From Siniperca chuatsi (lineage: Eukaryota; Chordata; Actinopteri; Centrarchiformes; Sinipercidae): a stretch of 64,000 nucleotides of DNA. Where the stretch lies: NCBI RefSeq assembly GCF_020085105.1, contig NC_058062.1, positions 3,684,945 through 3,748,944 on the forward strand, in the 5' to 3' direction. The position numbers and the translations under genes were made by a program. Shown here piece after piece: positions 1-12,180 of the stretch (its first letter is position 1; the number at the start of each line of letters is the position of its first letter). The notes below the pieces were generated by a model that searched no databases, was not told where the DNA came from, and saw only the letters and a list, made by a program, of their open reading frames with translations.

Positions 1-1000
1 TTAGCTTCATTACTTTCATTAAGCTTCTTCTGAAACCACAAGCACACAGCAGTACCAGGATCCTCAGGACTGCATTACCCCATCAGGAGGGGCCAAAGTT
101 GAGCTGTGGGCCTTTAATTGCACACATATTTGCATATTGCCTAACACACATGAAAGTGTTATAATATTTTGCCCCAGAAACCAACCACCCGCTTCTCTAC
201 TATCCTGCGCAGGTGTGCTGTGTGTCACTTTGTTTGCGGTAATTTGATGAAAAATAAACGTCTTTAGGAATATGTAAAATGTAAGCATAGGATAAATGAA
301 TATAAAAGGAAATTCTGAAGCCATTAAACAAGATTTATTGACCCAGGGACCCCTCGGAGGACAGGGCTGTAGGACGAGAGATTAAAGGTTAGTAAAAATG
401 AAGGAGCTGCCTTATCATTTCAGTTTATATTGTAGTAATGGTGCTTGTTCCCAAATAAAATTACTATCAATCTGACTGCCAGACAGTGGTGTGTGGGCCC
501 CCGGGGGCGGTGCCAGGCTTGTCCAATATGTCACTCATTTTCACTGTGGTGTTACATTAGATAATACTGTAGTTAGAGTTCTACAAAAGTACGTTTTAAT
601 AATAAATAAACATGTATTTGTTTGATGTGATATACGAGGGATCCTTCGTACCACGCAGAGTTAATATAATAAACAAACAGCACTTCCCCTTGCTGGGAAA
701 TATTATTATGTTATTATATTATATAAGCTGTATCAACTTCTGCAAGGCTGTGTTTTTTGTTTTTACAGTGTTGTGAGACAAAGACAATAAAGTATAGGAT
801 TCTAATGTTTGTATTTAGTACATTATTTTTTGCATTTTTACCACAAATTAGGGATGATATACCCAAAAAAATCAAGTATGAAAAAATATGATGTAACACA
901 ACGCTTGAGTTACAACTGGAAGCTAACTTTTTTTAAAATTATTATTATAATTTTGTTTTAATGTATTCATTTTGTCCTTTCTGTTGTTGTTTTCAGCTTT

Positions 1001-1052
<52 letters not shown>

Positions 1053-1735
1053 ATCCTTCTGACCTTGCCTTGTGTAGGCTGATCATAATTAATAACATGA
1101 AAATAAAATTAAAAATAAGTATGAAATAAACTTTTTTTTTTATGTTTGGGACCATATTGATTCTCGATTAATCATTTCACTACAAGCCATGAACTAAATT
1201 TTTACATTTGGATTCAATAATGATATTATTTTGTAAAGTGATATCGGAAGTGGTATCTCTTCAGTGAGGCTACCTTGACGTCACTGCGGTCGTGGAAAAC
1301 GTGCGCTCGTTTTGTTGCGCGGAGCAGCCAGGGCCGACCACGTCCAAGATTTAATCCAATGAGGTAAAGTAAAATAGACGCGCACGGGGTCTTTTCCCCA
1401 CATTGGCAGATAGCTCTGTTAGAGGACACATAAATATCAGTATTGCAATCATAAAAACTGTGTCTTTGGGTGTAGTGCTGACAGTTATACACCACAAAAT
1501 TACAGAAATCACTGAACATCCGCCTATAATGATGGTCTGTGCGCCTAAATCAAGTTTTTAAAAAAGGGGGGCATTAAATAATTTGTGAATTGTGTCTTAT
1601 GTCCAAACATGTCAGTGCAGCATGCAGAAGTCGTAGTTAATATCAAACAAACCCTCACGGGGTCAGTGCGTCGGCTTCCTCGTGTTTTTACGTCCCGTGC
1701 GCCCGGGCGGGGAAGTGAAAAGGTTACAAACAAGA
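1..1735. other. upstream gap, no gene recognised
   Basis: I see no convincing coding sequence here; the open frames are short and have no family likeness. The stretch holds AT-rich sequence, a GT microsatellite (1003-1045) and, from about 1640 to 1735, a more GC- and CpG-rich segment just before the tmem220 start, which is likely its promoter and 5' UTR. No TATA box stands out next to the start, as expected for a housekeeping-type promoter. Confidence 0.55.
1003..1051. repeat. GT dinucleotide microsatellite
   Basis: About 21 uninterrupted GT units run from 1003 to 1045 and end in a short GC-alternating tail to 1051. It is a simple repeat and is likely length-polymorphic. Confidence 0.97.
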
Positions 1736-3838
1736 ATGGGGGAAGTTTGTAAAGAGAAGAAGCCGTGGCTTTCTGTGATTTGGCAAGTCTGCAACGCTTT
1801 CATGTCCTTTTTCTTCGCTCTTGCAACATATGTACAAGTGAGCGCTTCATTTCTTATCTTTTTTGTTGTTGCATGCTCTTAAATCCGGAGCATTAACCAA
1901 CAAATACTGTGTCATTACTTCAGATCAATGATCCAGACGCGGGGTCATGGATGGTAAGATGACAGCCCATTCACACATTGCTTCGTCAGTTGTGATTAGT
2001 TGTTCACACCATGTTTCTGTTCCAGGTGGGTTATGGTGTCCCCGCAGTCCTGTGTGCGGTTATTGGCTGGAAACCCCATGTGACCGGTAGAGCACGTTTC
2101 TGTAGTTTCTCAGTGTCACTTTACTCGATGAATTGCATGTTAAGAACGAAAACCTCTTTACAGTGACAGTGAATCCCGTTACTTTCTGAGAGTTTGTTCC
2201 TGTTTTCCACACTTTACAGGCTGTTGAGCTCTGCTTGAATGCATATTTCCAGGGCTGACAGCGCCACCAAGTGGCTTTATCATGACAGTACATCTCAGTA
2301 ACATCGACAGTGTAAGAAGCTGCAGAGCTGATTTGTACGTTTGACCTTTTTTGCATGTTGTTCTTGTCTTCTGTGCAGAGACTTTGCCCTGGAGGCGTGT
2401 TGCTGATCTCCATGTGATGATTTCCAGCGCTGTTGTTGCCATGTTGGCATGGAGACTTTATAAAGAGCGAATCACAGAGATCTTGCAACAGGAGGAGGGC
2501 AGGTAGACTCTGTCTTACTGTTTGCTTAAAGTAGGTGTGGAGTCTGCAGTGCTGTAGCGATCTAACAAGCTGTTTTTGTTAAGTCCAAATGGCTGTGGAA
2601 TCATTATACATGGCATGCATGTGGACGGGTGGATGTGGATGGGTGGACGTGGACGGGTACGGGTGCATGTGGACGGGTGGATGTGGATGTGGACGGGTAC
2701 GGGTGCATGTGGATGGGTGGATGTGTGGATGTGGACGGGTGCGTGTCGACGTGGATGGGTGCACGTGGACGGGTACGGGTGCATGTGGATGTGGACGGGT
2801 ACGGGTGCATGTGGATGGGTGGAAGTGGACGGGTGCATGTGGATGTGGACGGGTGGATGTGGACGTGGACGGGTGGATGTGGACGGGTGCATGTGGATGG
2901 GTGGAAGTGGACGGGTGCATGTGGACGTGTACGGGTGGACGTGTACGGGTGCATGTGGACGTGGACGGGTGGACGTGTACGGGTGGACGTGTACAGGTGG
3001 ATGTGGACGTGTACGGGTGGATGTGGACGGGTGCATGTGGACGTGGACGGGTGGATGTGGACGGGTGCATGTGGACGTGGACGGGTGGATGTGGACGGGT
3101 GGATGTGTATTCATGTACATATGTTTGCATGTTCATACAGATGTGTGTGTGTGTGCATAAGTACAAAGGAATGTCTTCTGTCTTACTGAGGAGTCCATAT
3201 AAAGACTTACTGCGCTTCTCTGTTTGACGGACACACTTTATTTATTTTTCCGCTCTGTTACAGTTATTTTCTTTTTATGATTCGAGTTCTCAGTATTACC
3301 CTTACAGCAGTTAGAACGTGGTGAATTGGGGGTTACACACCTCCTACAGACATAATTCATTCATTTAAATAATGACGATAAAGTATAAAACAAATCGCTC
3401 ATGGAATTGTAAGCAGAACTGATTCACGTAAAAATAATATAATGTGCATTTAATACAGTTTGTCCCCCTTCAGAGAATTTTCTGGGCTCATGTTGACGGC
3501 TGTTTGGCTGCTCCTGTGTCGCCACTCTGGAAGGTAAAACGAAGACGTAACCAGGAGATGTATTTCAAATCTTTATCCTCTCCACCTTCATTTCTTCACA
3601 CTCTGTCTGGATGACTTATGCCACTGATCAAACTGGTGTAATGGACTGCAATAAATGACCAGTATGTGTTTCTTCCTGAACTTACCTCCGCTCTTCTCTT
3701 GTCAGGGCTCCAGTCGGGTTGCTCAGAGTCTCCACAGCTGTTGCCATCACTGTGTTCCCCTTTGTGGCCTGGCTTTACTACTACATCAACAAGGAGCTGA
3801 GATCCGGCTGGCCTTCACATTGTAAAACTGCCCTTTAG
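1736..3838 (+). CDS. tmem220: tmem220, transmembrane protein 220
   Basis: Coding exons: 1736-1837, 1924-1953, 2026-2086, 2379-2502, 3474-3533, 3706-3838. All introns are GT-AG, and the exons sum to 510 nt (169 aa plus stop), close to the human length of about 160. The product is a small multi-pass membrane protein of unknown function. Recognisable family features are a first hydrophobic segment (about residues 12-34), the NDPDA loop at the exon 1/2 junction, the KPHVTG-like segment, and the C-terminal YINKELRSGWPSHCKT signature just before the stop. The ATG at 1736 was chosen because it opens the family-like N-terminus; the frame is open upstream to 1682 without another ATG. Intron 4 carries a minisatellite. 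An ATTAAA at 3971-3976 followed by an A run is a possible poly(A) signal. Identification rests on family recognition from memory, and exon joins are inferred from splice sites. Confidence 0.93.
2621..3108. repeat. degenerate minisatellite in tmem220 intron 4
   Basis: Nearly 490 bp is built from 6-bp modules of the type GTGGAC, GTGGAT, GGGTGC, GGGTAC and GGGTGG, combined into 12-18 bp higher-order units. The module length is a multiple of three and the array lacks stop codons, so it produces long artificial open frames on both strands (Trp/Gly/Val-rich on +, His/Pro/Thr-rich on -). It lies wholly inside intron 4, between the exons ending at 2502 and starting at 3474. Strand composition is skewed (G-rich on +). 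Confidence 0.95.
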
Positions 3839-4533
3839 ACATCAGCGTCTTGCCTCTTTCTTCATTTTGTTATGTTCTTTGACTGAAAATCCTGGACCAA
3901 GAATGCTGCTTAAGTAAACCTTTTGTTGTATCATTGAATATAAATAGCTAAAGTGCATTGAAATGGTGTCATTAAAAAAAAAAAAAAGTATTTCTCATCC
4001 AATGTTTACCTACAAACTGTGTTCATCAGTATTACGAACCCTTTTCAAATTCAATGTGTAGTGTTGGAGTTAAGAGATATCAGTTATTGTTCTTTATATT
4101 AAAGTCTATTATAACGATGATTTTTGGGAGTCTTAAAGTCCGGACTTCAATCTTCTGTCAAATGAAGTACAATGTATGAATAATGTAAAATGTAAAATAT
4201 GAAAAAACAAAGTGAATCATAACAAGTTACACGTTTATTTTTGTCTTTACAACAAGATTTTTGCGCCCTCCAGGGGGCAGCAGAGAGCACGTGGAATGAT
4301 AGGATGATAGAAGAAGATGTAATATACGTCATTTCCTGTGTGTAGTAACAGCTACCTAGACACTGATCTGAGAGCAGCCTTTTCAGTTTCGAATAATCCC
4401 TTTTAAGCTAACACGAATACGTTAAACTGACTCGAGAACAACAGTTTGTATGCCGTATCGCTCTTCACTTATCACGTTTTGTAAACTTGTAACCGCTTCC
4501 TTGTTTCAGCAGCGGTTCTGTCAAGGTCCAAAC
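3839..4533. other. tmem220-sco1 gap
   Basis: Only about 700 bp separate the tmem220 stop from the chosen sco1 start, and both genes are on +. It holds the likely tmem220 3' UTR with an A13 run near 3974, a CTCF-like motif at 4267-4282 and the presumed sco1 promoter. An ADPRM gene, which sits between these two genes in mammals, is not here: no open frame in the gap is long enough or looks like it. Confidence 0.6.
4267..4282 (+). promoter_or_regulatory. CTCF-like motif upstream of sco1
   Basis: CCTCCAGGGGGCAGCA matches the vertebrate CTCF core consensus CCASYAGRKGGCRSYR at 15 of 16 positions by eye. It lies about 265 bp before the sco1 start, between two genes, a usual setting for such sites. 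Binding is inferred from sequence only. Confidence 0.4.
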
Positions 4534-7500
4534 ATGGCCCTGAGTGTTTTATATCACAGCCTGGGCTGCCGGTTGTTTCACAGTAACGTTAAAGTCTTAC
4601 AAAAATGTACTCAGGCCCAAGCTGTCAGACTCGCACACAATGTTTTACGGAGAGAAACTGGACTGAAACACACACGGTCGCCGCGTAGAGTTCACTGCTG
4701 CCTGGTAGGTCAAAGCTAGCTGTCGATATCAGATGTAACACCAAACTCCATTTAGAAATTTGGCAAATTAGCGTACGCATTACTAGCAAGTTCTTGGCCA
4801 CGCCTCATAGCTAAAACACGACTTTAACCTTTAATAATCACCTGTCATTGTCGCGTACGTACAACGCACCATGTACCACTAGTGCCATTACTTTCAGTTT
4901 AACTTAATCTTAAAACCATACATTTTCTCTTTCGTGCATCGCAGTGTATTTCTATGGCGAAATATTAGACGAAACATTTCTTATTGCTAACAACTTCTTA
5001 GCCGCAATAGTTGTCTGGATTGAAAAAAACACTTAATAATTTAGAAAGCATCTCCAGTTATGGCACCTGTCTTTTCATCATGCAACACCACCTTCAATTG
5101 GCAAATGTTTGAATGGAGTCTGGCACGATGCCTAGATGTTTTTAAGTGTTATAGCCAATAAAGGCTAGATATTGTGTTGTAAGGCTTTAACTCTAACTAC
5201 ATCTCTTTTTTCCTGTGTTTACTCGTTAACAGGTGAGTGTGAGTCAGTGGCACACCTGCAGAACAACTCAATGGCTGTATCACCACTCCGCAAGAACATT
5301 TTCCTCATTACCTCCACCGCCCTCATCAGGGGATAAGAAGAAGAAGTCTGGGGTAAGTGGCAAAAGTTTATGTTAAAGTTGCAACCCCCTCTGTTTGACA
5401 TGACTCTAAATCAAATGTTAATTAACTGTGAATTCAGTTTCAAGGCTCACAGAGAGAGTATCCACATGTCCTTACAAAGTTTGGAAAAGTTTTAAGGCAT
5501 TCTCAAATTTAAAGGCTGCAGTTAGTAGAGGAGTTATTTGTCATGATGTAGTAACTTCTTCATGTTGCAGATGCAGTAACAGTAACTGCATCCGGTGCTT
5601 TTATGTAATGTACTAATCTGATTTTTGTGATCATGCTGTTTACAAGGATTTATCTGATGTGGGTTTACAAAGGCTAATGTATAATAAATATTTTAGATTT
5701 CTAAAAGTGGCAACTTGTTAACTTCTAACTGCAGGAACGAGCATCTAGAGAAGCGGTTTTGAAGATGTTTCATGTTGTTAGCAATAACTGTCAAAAATCG
5801 ACCAGTTAGAAATGGTCGGCCACTATTCAAAGGGTGGAAGGTTCGATGCCCAGCTCCCCCCGTCCACACGTCGACGTGTCTTTGAGCAAGAAACTGAATC
5901 CTAATTGATCCTGATGCGTGTATGTGGGGGTAAAACATTTAGAATGGAAAGGTGAGACACTTCTCAAATGTCTTCAATCACAGAAAATGCACAGTTTTTA
6001 GTGTTTCAAAAACCCTCCACCACACCGATGAATGAAATAACAGCATGTAAATGGAAAAGTATTTTAAATTAGACCATTGTCAATGCCTTTGAAACAACAT
6101 TTAAAATATCATGAGACATGTAAAATCACAAAAGTTATTAAATTATTTAACACCTGGGACCCACACAATAATTTGCTTTTTAAATAAGAATTTATTTCGG
6201 ACACTTACTTGACTGTTGTTTGAGCTGTGCAATTACATGAATAACTGTCGCGTTTCTTTCTGACCATAGAGAGAATATTTTCAGTTTATTCTAACACTTT
6301 AAATCAAATCATTATGATCTCTCCTTTAACAAAACCTCATCAGAGAAGAATCTCCTAACTCTTCATTATCTGAACATCTGCTTCAGGCAGTCTGTAAAGA
6401 ATAGAGCTTACAGATTGATTACCGGGGTTTAGCGTAAATAAACCCAAGAAGGAGTTGTCTTGAAATGTAAAGATTCCTCTCTGATTTTGTTTTGTCGTTG
6501 TCTCCTCTTTGAAGCCTGTGACATGGAAATCTTTAGCAATAACATTTGCTATTGGAGGCTCTCTGCTTGGAGGGATGAAATATTTCAAGAAAGAAAAGGA
6601 AGAACGTAAGTATTTTACCACTCAATATACAGTGCACATGAAGGTCAAGTTAATAAGTAAAACAAGTTGGTAAATTTAGTAAATGAAGATGCTAATCAAC
6701 ACATCTTTCATTATCTGTTGAACTTTGCAGTGATTGAAAAAGAGCGGACCAAATCAATCGGTCGACCAGCGCTGGGCGGTCCGTTCTCGCTCATCGATCA
6801 CAACAACAAGCCCTCCAAGAGCGAGGACTTCCTCGGCCAGTGGGTCCTCATCTATTTTGGGTTTACTCACTGCCCGGACATCTGCCCGGAAGAAATCGAG
6901 AAAATGATTGAAGTGGTGGATGAAATAGGTAATAAAAAGCTGTTTTCGTGAGGAATGATGATACACGAGAGAAATTTAATGTCTAGTATTTTAATTTTCT
7001 CAAACGTCATGTTCCTGTTTGGTTTTTCTGCAGATAAAATACAGTCTCTTCCAAACCTGACGCCCATCCTCATCACCATTGATCCTGACAGGGACACACC
7101 AGAGGCCATGGCTGCATACGTGAAAGGTACAAAAACCACATGACCTGACCATGTCTATATCTACATTTTCTGTTTTGTGTATATGGAGTAAATTGGGGTT
7201 CAACAATAGGGTTGGATAAGGGGAATTGAGATCCCCGTATTTTCTGGGAATTCTCGCCAAAATCTACTTTCTTTCCTGAGAAAAATACCTGTCTGCGGGC
7301 GCCTGCGTGCTGCAAACGATCATATGTACTAAAACAAAGACACCTACAAACCTCATTAACACTATTATGCAACTGTTGTAGCTAAATACTAAAGTCCGAC
7401 TTTGAAATGCGGTTATTACGGTAATATAACTGGGTCAACTTTTCAGGTGCAGCAGGTTTCTTCTAATTACTTTTCATGCAAAAATGGCAGCTTACAGTCA

Positions 7501-8642
7501 CGCTGTCTGGCGAATTATCTTCACAATAAGTGTGAACAACTGCAAAGTGCAAAATTTGTAAAATGCAGATGGTTCAATAAGTGGGTTATTTCAGGCCTCC
7601 ATCCCCAAATCAAACAGCAGAGCAACATTCAGAATGTGGAGCATCTCGTGCATAAGACTGTACGAAAGTTAAAACTAAATGTTCAATAACATCCCATGCC
7701 TCAAACCACCAAAACGGCATGCGGAAATCACTGCATGTGATGGATTTTTCCTCTTTGCAGGTCAGGTCAGCACTGTCAAAGTGATCAGGCGATAAGAGGA
7801 AAAGAGTTTTTTTTAAAGCATCAAATGATGGTGTAAGCTCGGCATTGTGTTTTTCCACCTCAAAGATAGAGAACTTTTAAGAGGAACTGTTGTCCTACTA
7901 AAAATATTGCACATAATCTGATGAAAGAATAACAACAGAAAAGTAGAATAGGCACCATTTTATGACAAATTATTTGCATTTCTATGTCAAAATTATGGTG
8001 AGAGATCCCAGATTTGCCAGAAAATGAGTGATATATTCTCAGGAAGCGATCAAAATGCAGAACTGGACGAAATACTGAACACCAATATGTCTAATTATCC
8101 TCAAATATGTGTTTGTTGTCTAATGAATTTAGATTCTTCAACCACAGATCAAACCACAGTATTTATCTACATACTATACTTTATCACAGTTATCTATTAT
8201 TAACAAATGAATAGATAACTTGCATTAAATCTAATAGATATATAATTTGTTTTTCAGAGTTTTCCCCAAAGCTGATTGGCCTGACGGGAACAACAGCTCA
8301 GATTGAGCAGGTTTCCAGATCCTACAGAGTGTATTACAGTCAGGGACCAAAGGATGAAGACAACGACTACATTGTGAGTTAATACCTGCTCTATTGTTAC
8401 TCCACTACACGTCATAACAACTCACGGATAATATAGGAGAATAAATGAAAAGTTTTCTCCATGAAGACAAATATCTCTGTCTGAATTCCACCTCTCGTTG
8501 TCTTTAGGTTGATCACACGATCATCATGTACCTTGTGGGACCCGACGGAGAATTTGTGGAGTATTTTGGACAGAACAAAAGAAATGTGGAGATCACCAAC
8601 TCAATAGCAGCACATATGAGAAAGTACAAGAAGGCAAAGTGA
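4534..8642 (+). CDS. sco1: sco1, mitochondrial copper chaperone for cytochrome c oxidase
   Basis: Coding exons: 4534-4704, 5233-5352, 6515-6605, 6731-6928, 7034-7126, 8258-8373, 8508-8642; together 924 nt, 307 aa (human about 301). SCO1 sits in the mitochondrial inner membrane and passes copper to the CuA site of COX2. The N-terminus is basic and acid-poor, like a mitochondrial presequence. Exon 3 encodes [12 protein letters not shown], a single membrane segment near residues 101-118. Exon 4 encodes the thioredoxin-like fold with HCPDIC, copper ligands C175 and C179; exon 7 supplies the third ligand, H266 in VDHTIIMY. All three ligands are intact. An in-frame ATG at 4450 would add 28 residues; I prefer 4534 because its context (A at -3, G at +4) is better and the length fits. 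SCO2 is the alternative paralogue, but the exon structure and synteny favour SCO1. Confidence 0.96.
5800..5940 (-). repeat. short interspersed repeat in sco1 intron 2
   Basis: The stretch with GGTTCGATGCCCAGCTC followed by a GTGTCTTTGAGCAAGAAACTGAA motif resembles an interspersed repeat common in fish genomes, whose GGTTCGA box recalls a tRNA-like B box. Its ends are not sharply defined and the strand is uncertain. It is noncoding and sits between sco1 exons 2 and 3. Confidence 0.45.
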
Positions 8643-11446
8643 GCAGCAGCCCATTAAAAGCCCACTATGGACTGACGGATTCTGTCCTCAGGTGTTTGAT
8701 TTTGTTCATTTAGATCACTACTGCCATCTTATATTGGCGCCCTGTATTTATTTTGAATGTGTCTTCCGTTCGATGAGTGGTGTGCAGAAGAAAACAGGTC
8801 TGATGCCTGATGCTGTTCTCCATTATTATCCATAATACACTTCACGCTGCTGCTGAATGGACATAATTTGGAAAAGGCTGCTTCCTGCTTGAAAAGTTGT
8901 GCACATCAGCTCCAGTGAGCTCAATATCTCGATCTGATGCAAATATAAGGAAATACCTGAAGACAAATGTTGGAAATGAATTTGATTTTGTGATCAAATC
9001 CAAAATACAACTATGCGTTAATCATAAATGCGTTAATTAATATTATTATTATTATTATTGTGCTTAACAGGCAATACTTGGTTCCTTGTAAGATAAAAAG
9101 TTTGTTATGATTATGTCCAGATGTATTAGTGAGAAACTATTGATCAGGACTGAACCGAAAGCCTATGTGTAGGATTTGAAAATGTCTGACTCTGGAGACT
9201 CCCAGTGGTAGTGGTATCAAGGCACTACAGCAGACTGCACCAAGTTTCACCAGTATTGTAACTTTAAAAGTATGAATTGAGTAAAAAGTGAAATCGGGGA
9301 AGAAGAGATTGTTAGTATTTTAAAAAACTAGACCCAGTGCTTTAATGCATATAAGAGAGTCTGAAAGGAAACACACCAACAAGCCACAGTCAGAGTAGGA
9401 TTTGAACCCTATAGACCTTTCAGTTGGGAGGCAGCTGTTCTAAGTATGATGGATGATGATAGATTACTTTATTAATCACAATGGGAAATGCATTTTTGTA
9501 TAATCTGTATTTATATCTGCCAGGAAAACAGGCTGAATTAGCTAAATTAGCCAAACACCACACTGTGTCAGCGGGATAGTCGTGTGAAAGTGAGGTATGG
9601 AAATTGAAAGCCAGTCGTTGTCACTGAGAGAAAGGAGGCTGGTGGGAACATTTTGATGTATAATATTTGTATGAATGAGTGACAACTGCGCGTGAAGGGT
9701 GAGAGCAGTACCATATTTTATTCTTGTCTCAAAAACCACAGCTTTGGTATGACAAAATGTTTTATCTATATTTTTTGTGAGGATTTGTGCACTAAGTTCT
9801 TGGTTCCTTCTATTTCACTTGAACTGGGCAGTGATCAGTAATAGTCAATGAAAAAAAATCACTTTCTGTTAGACTGATCATCAGCTGATGAAGATTTAAT
9901 TCAAAACACTGCTCTTTTAGCTTGTAGCACCCGTAATGAGTAATTGCTTTCAGACGGAGGTTAACAGATTGATAATATCATTAAAAGCCTCACTGTTTGC
10001 TGGAGGAGGCTGATGACTTCCAGTAATAGATTAATTTAACATCCCTCACATTGGGGGGGGGGGGGATTTATTAATATTCAAGAGGAGCTACAGTATGTTT
10101 AGAGAAATAATACATTTATTCTAACCTGATCTTGCCACCAGCCAGTGTTGATTTTATTAATATCTTTTCTGTCTGCACACCTGTCGTGTTCCTCCTTTAG
10201 AAATTGGATTAGAAAAGCAAACAGCAGTTGTTCAGCTCTCCGCAGCCAGACACCACACTCATTCCTGGAGGAGAGAGGCCTTTCAGCTCCGACCACCGGC
10301 ACATGCAGCAAATAGATTTCTGGATTGATTGAAGTTATTTTAAAAAAAAAACTCTTCAGTGTCTCTCCTGAGCCTTTATTCTGTTTGTTTCCGAGCATTT
10401 AACTCGAAATAACACAAAGACCTTTTGTATTCCTGATTTTAGTTTTTTAGTAATTGTGATTTTGGTGATATGAATGAACACTCAAAAGTTTCAATCCTGA
10501 AAGTTAAACAAGATTAATTTCAACCACCTGTGTTAGTTCTAAGTGAGACTGATCACAAAAAGCGGTTTCCTAATTCCACAATAAAACCAGTTCTAAGGAG
10601 GTATAGAGTATGTGGTGCATTCACATTGAAAAGTGACTAAATTAAAGGAAAAACATTTTGGAAATACTTGTTCACTTTCTTGCCAAGAAGTCGATGAGAT
10701 CGATACCACTCTCTTACCTATACGGTAAATAATGTAAAAATGTCCGTTACACTGCAATATTTATCTGAAGTTTGCTAACTTTAGCTAACGTTAGCCACCA
10801 CAAGCTACTGGTCACACCAGACCAAAGTCTGTAGCAGCAAAACCCATGTGATGAAATAACCAGTTTTAACTGGAGGAAGAATTTGTCAATTTTTCTTTCA
10901 AAAAGTCTTCTGTTAATCTTTGGAAAAACATTTAGCTTTCTCTTTGTGAAGTTTACAGAAGTTGAAAACGTGTTCCAAAGTCGCAGTTTGATTAACACCT
11001 GTGGCGCACGTTTTGTATCACTTGCTGCTGGTACAAAATGGTACATAAGTACATAATTTCTCATACAATAGCTGCAAAACAGTAATGAAAATATACAGTA
11101 GTACATACAGTACTGAATACTATAAGTCTGTAATACAGAATTGGGGCACAGCTAATGATGGGGTGGAATCAGACAAGTAAAAGCAGACAAAACAATGGAA
11201 ACACAATACCAAAAACCTAAAAGCGATCAGCCAACGCTTTTTGCAACATTGACTTTCATTTACTGCCTTAATAGAGAAGAAATGTTGGTTAAAGCCACAC
11301 ATGGCACGGCAAGCTCCTATTCATTTTCTATGAGAAGCAGCAAATCTGCATAAACAGTGTGACCAGTAATTTATTGCCAAATAGCATATATTTTACTTCT
11401 CATATGAAACACCTTTCAGTCACAGCTTCTGCACTGTTTCATTTTT

Positions 11447-11619
11447 AACTGCAACAACCATGAAGCAAGCACTGCACTGCGTTTGGATTGACAGCACGAT
11501 TGATCTGCGAGGCCTCCAGGCTCCTCCGACGCCTCCCACAATCAGCCCGCCTGTGGGCAGATCAATCATGCTCTCAATCCAAATGTAGTGTAGTGCTTCC
11601 TTTCATGGTTGTTGCAGTT
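11447..11619. repeat. foldback (MITE-like) element
   Basis: Left arm 11447-11508 and right arm 11557-11619 are reverse complements with a few mismatches; both begin or end with AACTGCAACAACCATGAA or its complement. The loop is about 48 bp. There is no coding capacity, and target-site duplications are not obvious. Arms this long with a small loop fit a non-autonomous foldback transposon. Confidence 0.7.
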
Positions 11620-12150
11620 CAGGTTCACAAATGACACAGATCGGTGAAGAAGCTGCGTCTGCTGGATTTAATCCCTGTCCAGGAAAGCGGCCTATGAGTG
11701 ACAACACGTGTGTAAAATGTAGAACTTGTTTTTAAAATGGATCTGCTTTGTGACTCAAAGAAACCTTAGATGATTAGATGTTTTCCATCTTTTTGGATGA
11801 GCTTTTTGAGATTGAGACATTTATCCTGTGTGTGGTTTGCAGTTGCTTTACTCCCAGGCTGGTCTTTGTCTCTCCCGTTGACCCCCTAATCCTGTTTAGA
11901 TGCACCGGTCATCAGATCTGTTTCCCTACTAATGGAGATTTTCTCCCTGCTTCTCTTTCTTGTCCTGTGACCCTTTAATTCACATCTCGTGGCCTCCTCA
12001 CAGTCAAACTTCCACACACACATATTTGCTGCCGTGTTGAGAAGTGACAGAGGAGTCGGTGTACTGTAAGTCCCTGCGCTGGTCTGCCTGCCCGGGCCAC
12101 GCTTGTCCACCCAGAGCCAATTCAAACCGCAGCTGTTGACAGACCTGCCA

Positions 12151-12180
12151 GCCTCTTAATGTCAAGTGACATTAAGAGGC
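12151..12180. repeat. perfect 14-bp-arm palindrome
   Basis: GCCTCTTAATGTCA, then AG, then the exact reverse complement of the first arm. It could form a cruciform in DNA or a hairpin in RNA. Nothing nearby suggests a terminator or an RNA gene. Confidence 0.85.

Noticed and set aside
2515-3227. Six overlapping open frames of about 115-212 codons on both strands
   Set aside because: They are all translations of the 6-bp-module minisatellite in tmem220 intron 4; composition is repetitive and they share no start, splice or family signal.
9391-9402. GGATTTGAACCC as part of a tRNA gene
   Set aside because: It resembles an inverted B box, but no cloverleaf or A box at the right distance could be built; it fits a repeat better.
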